Part shown: positions 1-10,600 of the stretch, piece after piece | How the letters are laid out: each line of letters opens with the position of its first letter | How positions within the stretch are numbered: position 1 is the first letter of the stretch | Assembly (NCBI GenBank): GCA_009801015.1 | Contig: VHZZ01001246.1 | Location: 143,258-167,544, forward strand | Source: Silene noctiflora | Lineage: Eukaryota; Streptophyta; Magnoliopsida; Caryophyllales; Caryophyllaceae | Direction of reading: 5' to 3' | Length of the DNA: 24,287 bases | Notes under the pieces: model-generated | What the model was told of the DNA's origin: nothing | The model's database searches: none | Seen by the model: the letters and a program-made list of their open reading frames with translations, nothing else | Translations under genes and position numbers: made by a program

Positions 1-218
1 TGAGTAACTTGGTTGTTTAGTGGTTGTTTGTCATTAGCTTTGTAGTTAGTTTTAGTTAGTTAGTTAATTACAAGTTTTAGTCTTATTAGTCCCTTTTCTT
101 GGGTTCGGCCCTTACTTCGACTTTATTACTATTCTTAAGTGCATAGTCTTAGAGTAAGTTTGATTTATAAATTGTTAATTTGATAGGGTAATTAGTGTAA
201 TTACGACCACCTAGTTTA

Positions 219-345
219 TCTCTATCAGTATGAAATTACTATGTCACGATCAACAACAAAAGGGTCACGAAATACAAATAAAAGAGTACGAAAGACTGAT
301 CCCTTAATAATTTATTAAAAAACGGTCTCCCCAAATTTTTGTGAA
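219..345. repeat. Dispersed repeat, copy 1
   Basis: Shares long similarity with 4415-4545: caacaa.aaaaggg.cacgaaa.acaaataaaa, then a foldback-like end of the form actg.tc...taataa.ttatt..a...cgtctc. One copy is upstream of RBOH and one inside intron 2. Family unknown; the palindromic end suggests a MITE-like relic. Confidence 0.55.
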
Positions 346-852
346 AATATAATACATGGGTTAAAACACTATCAAACTTACATGTTAGTCATTACTCGGA
401 ATTCGTAAACCAAAGCTAAGGAAATCGAAAAAAAGATTACGTAGCTCATATGTTGTTTGTTGTGTCTTCATCTCCCATTCTATAATTTGAGATTCAATCT
501 CGTGTTTGACGCCCTTGATTGACATCTTTCATTTGATGATAGCCTCCCATGGAGTCGGGTAGCGAGGGAAGCGTCCCTGACTCCCTGTTGGACAATAAAA
601 AATTTAAAATTAAGTTAAAATTAAGTTAATTTTTGAATTTTTTTTGAATTTATCTTATACTCTGTATACTATTCTTTGGCTTTTGCTGAAATTCTTTAGC
701 TCCTAACAATAAATCTAGACCTTGCCAATATTCCCATGATATTTATCCATCATCCAATGTATCACAAATTCACAATTCACACGGGACAATTGACCCGGAC
801 AACGATACCTTGAGGCCTTGACTCAATCCTACTCTTATACATATATTGTGTG

Positions 853-860
853 TATATAAT
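853..860 (+). promoter_or_regulatory. Possible TATA box of RBOH
   Basis: TATATAAT lies 222 bases before the ATG. A start about 30 bases downstream would give a 5' UTR of about 190-200 nt, plausible for a plant gene. AT-rich DNA offers other candidates, so this is a tentative choice. Confidence 0.35.
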
Positions 861-1006
861 TAAATTCCTGCATACTTGTTCAATTCAACTAAATTATTAT
901 ACGAGTAAATTGTAAATTGTATCGAAAATAAATAAATTCGTTCCCTCCTTGTCAACCGCGTTACCAGCATCACCCACTCCTAACATTCCAAATAGTATAA
1001 ACAATT

Positions 1007-1030
1007 ATGTTCATGCCAACATCTCCGTAG
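1007..1030 (+). CDS. Short upstream ORF in the RBOH leader
   Basis: ATG at 1007 opens a 7-residue frame, MFMPTSP, closed by TAG at 1028, 51 bases before the main ATG. A second in-frame ATG lies at 1013. It matters only if transcription begins upstream of 1007. No conservation can be judged here. Confidence 0.3.
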   Translation: MFMPTSP

Positions 1031-1081
1031 ATAATACATTCGTGGTTGTCAAATTCTTTGGTTTGACAAAATTTAAAAAAA

Positions 1082-1679
1082 ATGCAAGTATTTTCTCAAG
1101 AAGAGTTGCAGCGGTGGGGGTCGCAGGAGAGTGGCGGATCATCACCGGAAAGTGACGTGGATGATGAGTACGTGGAGGTCACTCTCTACATGGAAGAGGA
1201 TGAAACAATCACCCTTGGAAGCATCGAGGCCGCAACCCAGCCGCCGCCCCTGCAAAACATGGAGATATCTCACTCGGAGAATCCGCCGTGGATGATGAAT
1301 CGTACGACGTCTTTTAATAGGCTGAAGCAATTCTCGCATGAGCTAAAGGCGGAGATAAGCAAGGCGAAGCAGTCCTTCTCTCAAAAGCTTACCAAACGTT
1401 TATCATGGAACAGTGGAATGTCGTCCAAGGTCATGAGCGACTCGCCGTCCGTAAACCAGTTCGAGTCAGGGATTGACTCGAGGCTTGCAGAGCGTAAAAA
1501 AAGGCGGGAAATAGCGGAGCTGAGTCGAAGTCGCTCCGGTGCCCAACGCGCTATCAAGGGCCTTAGATTCATAAGCACTAATAGTAAAGGAAACGTTTCT
1601 TGGGAAGAAGTTGAGAGGAACTATGAGAAGCTTGCTAAAGATGGATATCTTTATCGCACTGATTTTGCGCTATGCATTG
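1082..1679 (+). CDS. RBOH: RBOH exon 1: cytosolic N-terminus and start of NADPH_Ox domain
   Basis: Encodes residues 1-199 plus the first base of codon 200 (phase 1). The start at 1082 is the first in-frame ATG of the open frame and gives a family-like leader with acidic [19 protein letters not shown] (31-49). Basic, Ser-rich stretches such as RTTSF (74-78) and SRSRSG (148-153) are plausible kinase targets by family precedent. The conserved block [13 protein letters not shown] (152-164) marks the start of the NADPH_Ox (PF08414-type) region. Donor is gtatgt at 1680. Confidence 0.94.
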
Positions 1680-4600
1680 GTATGTATCTTCTCCATCGAT
1701 TTTCTTCTCTTTTAATTTTTTTTGTTGCTTCATTTTGGGGTTTCAAGTTCGATTAATTGAAATTGCTTTGGATAATTCCTTTAATTAGGGATGACAGATT
1801 CAAATGAATTTGCGTCGGAAATGTTCGACGCTTTGAGCAGGAGGAGGGGACTCAAGTTGGAGAAGATTGGAAAGGTTGAACTGTACGAGTATTGGACTCA
1901 GATTACCGATCAAAGTTTCGATTCTCGACTCCAGCTATTCTTCGACATGTACGTGCTTATTACTCCCCTAGCATGTTATAATACCATCATTTTCAGGTTG
2001 TTTTTTGTTCGTTTGGTTTGCTGTTTGGCAAGTTGGGTCATAAATTGCAAAATTCTACTTTATCCATCCCGGTCATTTTTTATTTTGGGTGTCTCAATTA
2101 ATTGTTGTTCTTTTTATTTTAGGGTTGCATTTGATGAGTAATTTGATGTTTTACATTCAATTTAGTCCACTTGTCATCTTATAATTGACTCTCTACTCTT
2201 TCCTTGATTATTTTGCCAAAACCAAATGACAACAAATGACCGGGACGGAGGGAGTATCATTTGTATGTGCGACGTAAAAAATGCGATTATTTTTCGATAA
2301 ATAGTGACCATTTTTTATGACTAAAAAATGAACCGTTTTTTCAAAGTGGTCACTATTTAGATAAAAGTGGACACATTTTGCCAAAATATGCGGAAAAGAC
2401 CATCGTACCATAGAATTGCTCTAAATTCAAGGTTGCTATCAACTTCTCCACGGCCGCTATGCTAAGACCTAGACTTGTCAATTCAGTTGGGCGCAATCAG
2501 GTTTTCAGGTTAAAAGCGGGTTAGGTTGTTCGGTTTACAAGGGGTCATGGGTCAGGATCCAAGTGTAGGACATTTTTTGTTACTATTGTTTTGTTTTTCA
2601 TATTTAATATTACTTAAAAGAAATAAAATATAATAATTATGAATTATTATTAAATGTGAAGACAAAACAATAATAGCTTAGAGCATCTCCAATGGTTTGC
2701 TCGAGGGACTTGCTTGCAATATTTATAAAATAGCAAGCAAGTAGCTTACCATTGAAGTAAGAAAAACTTGATGTAGTTTATGAATATTGTAGCTCTACCA
2801 AGCATGTAACTTGGTTTTAAAAAAATAGAAATGAAATAAAAGGTAAAGTTTATGATTGGAGAAAATTTTTATTATAGGACCCACAAAGCTCGAAAGTGGT
2901 GTAGCCAAACCATTGGAGAAGTATGTAGTCGAAGAGCAAAATAGCTTAAAAAACCGTACTGGCAAATCAAACTACAACATATTGTAGCTGTCCATTAGAG
3001 CATCTCCAATAGTAAGTTACTTGCTATTAGGTTACCATAGTCACATAAGATTTTTAAGCTACAACATTTTTAAGCTAGAAACTACTACAATGGTAAGCTA
3101 GGAGTGTTGTGGCTTAGATGGACCCATATGTCAACTACCCTCATTAAATGCACAACAACATTCCTTGAAAATGCAATTCTACTTTATGCCGTGTGTCATT
3201 TTAATTGGTAGTTTTTTTTTGTAGGACCATTTGAGTTACTAGCTCCATGGAGCTACTAGCTCTATTTAAGCAAGTCCATATGAAGTGCTCCAATGGTTAA
3301 GCTAGTAGCTTGAAATCTTTTTTTATTTGCAAGCAAGTCCTTTTGGATAACTATTGGAGATGCTCATATGTTTTATTTCTTTAAAGACCTTCAACACACC
3401 AAGGAATTATTTTTATTAACAGTAGTTTTAGACTGGTGTAAATTTGGATGGGTATGCATCTCAGACATCGTTATGAATTTTTTTTAATAAAGAGATGCTT
3501 AAATATTATATTAGGGTTATTTGCTGAGAATAATCAAATCTATTATTGACTTTTTAAAAATAATCCCAACAACATTTTAACCCAAAATAATGTGATTTTA
3601 TAGCCTCATTTATCTTGTTCGGCTTTGGTGCTCTTAATAAGTGGTTAGCACCCGTAATCAACTAAATTTTGTAAGTTGCCTTTGTTTCTTTTTCTATTTT
3701 CTTCTTCATCTTCTTTTTGTTGTAGTCTTCTTCTTCTTCTTCCAACTATCGTCATCCTCCAATATTCTCCTTTATTTGCAAAATCTCTCTCTCTCTACAC
3801 CTTTCATCCCCAGTTTCTGTTTTAACAACTCACTTCACATCGTCTTTTTGTCGCCATAATACCGCTATCTCCTACAACTAAGTTAAGCTTTCCATTAATT
3901 TAGTAATTCAATCACTCATCCATGATTAGAATTTACAACATACTCAGATTTCTAAAAATTCCCAACTTTGCTATAATCGTCCAATCTAATTCATCAATTT
4001 TCTTTCCTTATTTTGGTGAGACCATGTGTTAGGATTTAGGAATATGATTGAATAGTTAACTTCACCTCTTAGATTAATTCTCAATTAAAAATATTAAGAT
4101 TATACAAATTGATTTTAAATGAGAAAAGAGTTATGAGAAAAATTAAATGGTTAATATTGCTTAGGTTTCATTAACTAAATTGCTGGTCTAAAAAATTGGA
4201 AATAATGAACTTATGGCTTAAGCTTACTTAAGAGATTAAAATCCTAATTTATACTAGGTTTAATATATAAAATAATAATTATGAAAAAAAGAATGAGGTG
4301 TTACAGTCATTAATTGGGTGCAGCTGTCAATTTATGCAACCTTTAGTTGGGATGATTTTTTAAAGGTAATAAAAAAAAAAAGGAACAAATCATGATTAAA
4401 GATAAAATGAGTACATCTATCATGTAAATAAGTACGAAATTATCATATTATATCAACAATAAAAGGGCCACGAAAAACAAATAAAAAGGTACAAAAGACT
4501 GGTCTCTCAATAACTTATTTGAAGATCGTCTCTCCCAGGTTTTATTGAACTTTTATAACACCTCAGTTCAAAGTTCTCAAACACCATAGCTTGTGTTATA

Positions 4601-7600
4601 TTTAGAGGAGGAAAATTGTTTCATATAAATTAGAGAACTTTCATTGATCTTTTATTATGATAATCATGGTGCTTTTATAGTACATAGTATGTAGTAGGGT
4701 TTAGAATACCTCATAGATGCTAGGACATGAACCTTCTAGAGTATATTGAAGTTTTTATAGTACATAGTAGTAGGGTCTAGAATATGTCATAGATGCTAGT
4801 ACATGAACCTTCTAGAATACGTCATAGATGCTAGTACATGAACCTTCTAGAGCATATTGAATTTGTCAAAAGTACCATAGGTTTGCAGAACAAAGAAAAA
4901 TCAAAACCATCAATCCTCATCTTCTTCGAACTTCATTAATCTTCTTCAACTTCGTAAGGTTGGTAAGATAAACGAGTATAAGTCTCGCTAGAAAATTTTA
5001 TTCGAACAAGAATGTTAAGCTTTTCGGACTTGTCGAATACTAATAATTTGTTAGAAACACTAATCGTACCTAAACAAATTTCAGTAAATGGAAAATTATG
5101 CACTAATTTCAATACTTGGAGAACATCAAGTTTTTCAGACTCTAAACTAGGTTGCCCAATAACTCGTTGGTCATATTTGGTACCACCTTTAACGAATTTG
5201 AAGAATTTTAATTAAAATTTAGAAGAGGACGAAATTAGATTTTCTTCACTTTAACAAGAGGCTTGATTATTTTCATACATCTCGTCAAAAATCAATCTAA
5301 AAGACTTTTATGTCTCCACCCACATAGAATAATGTTAGAGTATAAAAACGATATTAGGACTCAAATTATGTATCAGAGTTAGTGTGACTGAAAGGCCATG
5401 GGTTCAAATCCCACCCTCCACAGTTCCAAAGTGGAATATTAGCACCAGGTATGGGGTAGCCTGCAGTTGCATCGACACTTCAAGCCCAATGGCATTCATG
5501 TGAGGGGGTGTGTTAGAGTATAAAACCGATTCTGCGACTCAAACCATCAGCTTAAGTTTTTGGTTGAATTATTTTTTTGACATAAAAATCGAAGGAGTTG
5601 GAAAGAGCACTTTATGGCTTGGTCCATGATTTCTCACGACAACAACTTCGCATTATCAACTTATTTTTTTTTCTTTGAGTTGGAAGAAATATTATTGTGA
5701 TTTTTCTAAGTGATTGGAAATCCCACCGGTGGACACCAAGAATTATTGCCCACCACCAAGAAAGCGGAATCGTATCTAAAGACATTAAGAAAGGGGCTCT
5801 GCTACCATGTTATATTTAGAGAACAAGTATAAATTGGAGAACTTCACAGATCTTTTATTATAATAATCCCGGTGTTGTTATAGTACATAGTAGTAGGTTC
5901 TAGAAACGTCATAAATGCTAGTACATGAACCTTCTAGAGTACATCGAACATATATCTCCTAACAGCTTGCTAGGCTGTGTACTTGACGTACCAATCAAAC
6001 GACTCATTTTTAATATATTTTGTGCCCACCCATGTGCACATTAGAGAACTTTCCAAGAGATGATCACTCATAAAAATACTTCTCTCCAGTTAGTGTTTTA
6101 TCTATGGAGTTCTTTGACAAGAGCCACATAATAAAGGGAAGTGTACTTTAATGTTATAGTAGTACTTTCAAACCCTTTGAACACTATGTCATTTTGTGAT
6201 TATCAATAAATTTTTTCAATCAACAAGTGATATCTCGTTTACCCCCACTTGATGATCTTCTTCAATTAACATTAAGTATTACCATTTTATAAATACTTTT
6301 GGGAAACGTTACACAATATCCTTGAATTTTGCATCTTCTAAGTTGTAATCCTGTTATATTAAAAATTCATAGTGTATCTTAAATCTCTGTACATGTGACT
6401 ATGTGATGAACTTATTTATTTTCTCCGATTCGCTAACTTGGTTTGTTCATTGAACTATTAACTCGCTCAATTATGTCAGTTCATATTATCCTACTCATTT
6501 ATCCCGCCGACTAACTTATTAACGTACTCAATAAACCATTAAGATCATTTATGCTTCATGGAGGAGGTTTTCAAAGTATTTTCTGTTTGTTAAATGCGAT
6601 TTGTGACGCTTTTCAAAAAGGAGGGTGATGTGACATTAATGGGTGAGAACAGGGTTAAATGAAGGTTTAGGAAAAAGTTAATGGGTGGGCTGGGGGGTGG
6701 GGAGATCGTCGACGTTTTTTTTTAAAAAAAAATGAAGACTACCCTTTTACACTCTCTCCTTTCTCTCCCAAATTCTCCCAAACCAATTAAAAAAACATAC
6801 AATTATTTTGAATATCGAAATCAATGGCAAACGACTAATCATCCATAAGATAACTAACTTATAATCGAAAAACGTTAGAAATACATCCATGGATTAAAAT
6901 GAGATTAAAAAGCTAGAAATCAATGGCAAACAATATCACTAATCTTCTTTCTTGTATCTCCCTTATGCATTAACGAAATTAAAATGTAAGAAATACATTG
7001 AAAAAGCAAAATTCACAACCAATCCATGGACGGACGTTGAATTTCAAAGTCGGATCCATGGATGAACGTTGACAATCAACGACGTTGAATATCAATGTTG
7101 CAACAAATCCTTCATCAACGTTAATCACCAATGTCCTTATTCATGCTCAACTTTCATCACCAACGTCCCTATCCTTCATCAACGCTCAACACCAACGACA
7201 TCACCCTCACAAACGTTGAGATTCAATGTTCAACAACGTCCCCACCGTTGAATATCAACATCCAAACTAACCTCTGTATTCGCAAAAACAAAATTCCTCA
7301 TCCATTTTAGCGCCACTTAGGATCATCTTTGACCCCAAATCTTCCCACATTCACAAAATTTGAAGTCTCACAATTCCAAAACATCCAAGAACTCGGATTT
7401 TTGTTATCGTTTGAACCCCCCCCCCCCCCAAAAAAAAAAAACGGCCTTAGTAAGACGGTTGCAAACAAAGCGTCCTTTTTCACATAAACCTAAATAACCA
7501 ATTGGAATTGAACAACAAGCAATAAACTATCAAATTAAAGGTCAGTTGTGGCAGGGACTGGTGGTGGCAGCGGCAGCGGTGTGTGGTGGTGGTGCAAGGT

Positions 7601-10600
7601 GGCAGTGGTAAGAGATTTTTGAAATAGAGATAAAAAAGGAAAGAGAGCAAAGGGGAAAAGAGGTGGTGGTGGTGCAAGGTTGGTAGTGGTGGTGCGGGTG
7701 GTAGTGATGCGATGGTGCGGCAGTAGGGTTGGTGGTGATTGAATGGTAAGAGAGAGAGAGAGAGAGAGGAGAGGAGAAAGAGATACAAGGACAAGTTACG
7801 TCGTTTTTTTATTAAAAAAATGTCACAATTCGTTATAAAACATCGCGATATTTTGCAATTCGGTTTTAAAAAAGTAACTCACTTCATCTTAATGAAATGT
7901 TATCTATTGTATATGCTGTTATCTATTGTATATGCCACAAAGATCGATAAATGATCCAACTACCATGTTAACCTTTCTTTTGTACTTCCTCTCACTATGC
8001 TTTCTTTGCCACCTTTTGTGTTTTCTTGTTCTTTACTTGTCTTTATTTTCCCAGTTTGAGAACCTCTAACTTTTAGCTAATCTACTCCATTAAATAGTGA
8101 AAGACCATTTCAAATTAACCAGCAAAAATCAAACGAACACACATGCATAAAAATCCTAATCATTTTTATTTATCAATTTCCTTCCTTTATTAAAAGTTTA
8201 ATTATAGGTTTATTGAGATCTATCAAAGATGGTCAAAGAATATGACGGTTGTAGAGACTGGTTGAGGGTAATCGAGAAGGGGCATCAGGCATAAACTAGC
8301 TAAAGTTCTATATCTAAATGAAATCAATTAATCAAAGGTGGTCGGGATCGGGTGAGTTTTTTCATAAACATACAATTGAGAGGGATCATGAATAAGGCTA
8401 ATGTACGATGGTCATCAGAGATGGCCAGGAAAAGGTGATCCAAAATAGGGATGGATTTGGAACAAAAATAGAAATGAGGCTCGTTAGAAATGAGCGACAT
8501 ATGAGGTTGGTCGGACGTGGGTGGCGGCAGTGGTGTTTTTAGAGTCTTAATAACGGGGGTTTGAGTTTTGACTTATATTTTTTCCACAAAATTTTATTAT
8601 TGCACTTTCAGAACAATTTTTTTTTTTTTTTATGTTCATTAAGAAAACACAATGTTAAAAGCGATAAAATATTCCCCTTGAATTACAAAAATGTGAGCAA
8701 TGTTTTCTAATGGATATGGCAATAGATAATTGTCAGCAATAATATTGGATGATCACATATTTTCTATACTCAATTAAAAAGGAAGACAATAGTTTTATAA
8801 ATTTATAGGGATGGGATAGAAAAATGAAATGAATAGAGTAATTTATTCGGTCGAATATCAAACAAAAACTAAAATTCAAAGAGGAGTGAAACGGAAAAAT
8901 GAATGAGAAAATTAAACAGATACAATGTTAAAAGAAAAAAACTTTAAAAAATATGAAAAAAGAACACTTAAAAAAGAAATATGGGAAAAATGCAATTGTA
9001 GGGAGTCAAACCCAAGACCTTTCGACAAAAGGTAGTTGATGTTTACCACAAAACCAACTAGTTTCTAATGCTTATTATTTGACATAAATATTACATATAT
9101 TTTCCAATGGGGGTTCAATTGAACCCCATGAACCCCCATTGGAAACACCACTGGGTGGCGGTGGTTAGAATAAGGACAAGGGTAGTATTGTAATTTACAT
9201 AATGTTACAAAGATGGAAACTTACCCAAAGTAAGAATAGATAGTTATTGACTAACACACTTAAAAACGAAAATAGACAATTATTGACCAGGATAGAGAGA
9301 GTATTTATATAATAGTAAGTACTTCTTGCATTCCATTTTAATTGTCCTACTTTCCATTTTGAGAAGGATTTTAAAAAATATTGTAAAATTACAATAATTA
9401 TATCCCTAGAATTAAAGAAAATGAGGACAATAATGCTATTATGATAAAGGGAGTGATAATTAGTAAATTAGAGATAATTTTGGTCGTTTACTCATTTACT
9501 ATTAGGCCGGACAAAATTGTCCCGATCCGAATGATCTTACCTGAACCCGACTTGTACCAGACCCGACATCCGAATTGAGGACCCAAAATTGGCCCGTCCC
9601 TATATGACCCACCCCTAATGTGTTGTTGTAAGAAACTAATTGTTATCCCTAAGTATCTTGATAATAACCGAACTGAGAATGACCTACCTAAACCCAAATC
9701 GACCCGATTTGAATTTTGTAAAACCCGAAAATGACCTGACCAGAGTAGGTCCAGCCGGAACCAAACTAATTGATCCGTTTTCTAAGTCTATTTACCACAT
9801 TAAATTTACAAAGAGGACGATTAATTTGTAATGAAATTCGGACGAAAATAGGACAAAGTTAAAAATGAAATAAAGGGAGTATTTATTTATAGAAGGAGAA
9901 ATTCATATCAATCTTGTCGAATTTTTCATGGTAAATTTCTAAAACATTCTTGTTTCATATATTCTCCAGGGTGGATAAAAATGGCGATGGACGATTGGCT
10001 GAAAAAGAAGTTAAAGAGGTAAAACTTCGATATATGGCCGTAATACATATATAGTCATTCAAGTGTTACACCTGTTCACATTGCACGACTTTTTTGTTTT
10101 AAAATATAAGCGATGCAACTTATTGTTGTTGTAAATATCCTTAATTTCTTACGAAACTAAAGCACAAATTAAATATTGCTCAATATATTTTTAAGTGACG
10201 CATAATTTGAATAGCTATTTCATTTCTAGCTGTTGAATGTAATGAGGTATTGTACCACCATTTTGCCAAGGATACCCATTTAGCCGAATCTTTTGGTTGC
10301 TCACTTGGCATAAATATTAGATAGGCTTTTAGATATCTATTATCTACCTTTGTCTGTCCATTAGTTTGGAGATGGTAGGTAATACTCCACTGAATTGAAG
10401 ACATTATTCGGGTGGGGTACCCTTTGAAGAGGTTCATTGATAGATTTAAAATCTGACTAGTGCTTAAAGAGATTGAAAGTACTACTCATATCAATAAAGT
10501 GCACTTTCTTTTCTGGTTATCCATGCAAAAATAACTCCAACGTTAAGCGTGCTTGGCTGGGAGTAGTCTTAGGATGGGTGACCTCCTGGAAAGGTTTTCG

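Larger units (their letters stand above)
1..1081 (+). other. 5' flank and 5' UTR of RBOH
   Basis: AT-rich intergenic DNA with no supported gene. It holds one copy of a dispersed repeat (219-345), short tandem words around 598-630 (aattaagtt repeated), a possible TATA box and a 7-codon uORF. The transcription start is not determinable from sequence alone. Confidence 0.6.
4594..5964 (-). mobile_element. Non-autonomous LTR retroelement with 5-bp target duplication
   Basis: Both LTRs begin tgttatatttaga (4594 and 5808). The right LTR ends ctcctaaca at 5964, and identical GCTTG lies just outside both ends (4589-4593, 5965-5969), a 5-bp target duplication. Immediately left of the right LTR is gctctgctacca, the complement of a tRNA-iMet-type primer-binding site (tggtatcagagc with one change), so the element reads on the minus strand. 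It has no gag/pol frame. The left LTR is expanded by internal tandem copies (4690-4860) and its inner edge is unclear. A second element is nested at 5333. Confidence 0.8.
5970..8519. other. Unannotated middle of intron 2
   Basis: No supported gene. It contains a direct 14-mer gaaatcaatggcaa at about 6817 and 6915, a T/A homopolymer palindrome near 6713-6731, a region with the recurrent word acgttga or its complement (7020-7260), C and A homopolymers (7418-7441), GGT-rich DNA, a GA microsatellite and a perfect 19-bp tandem pair. Confidence 0.5.
1949..9969 (+). other. RBOH intron 2 (8021 bp), transposon-rich
   Basis: Unusually long for this gene family and bounded by gtacgt and ctccag, which join FFD-M in phase. 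It contains the elements listed separately. The remaining DNA (about 3366-4414, 5970-8519 and 9162-9969) holds no frame with recognisable protein similarity; open frames there are short or low-complexity. Confidence 0.9.

Noticed and set aside
949..1155. 68-residue frame overlapping the RBOH start
   Set aside because: It opens with TTG, not ATG, and overlaps exon 1 in another frame.
1680..1756. Extension of exon 1 to the stop at 1756
   Set aside because: Residues after Gly200 lose all family similarity, whereas splicing at gtatgt to 1789 restores the conserved CIGM...FDALSRRR text.
3641..3859. 72-residue Phe/Leu-rich frame
   Set aside because: Starts from a non-ATG codon in pyrimidine-rich low-complexity DNA.
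5012..5215. 67-residue open frame in intron 2
   Set aside because: It lies within the non-autonomous LTR element and has no recognisable retroviral or host domain.
7480..7794. Minus-strand open frame of 104 residues
   Set aside because: Low-complexity Leu/Pro/His/Ser text from GGT- and GA-repeat DNA; no domain, no splice partner.
10534..10595. 5S rRNA gene
   Set aside because: Only the 3' half of 5S is present and it lies inside a paired LTR with primer site and target duplication.
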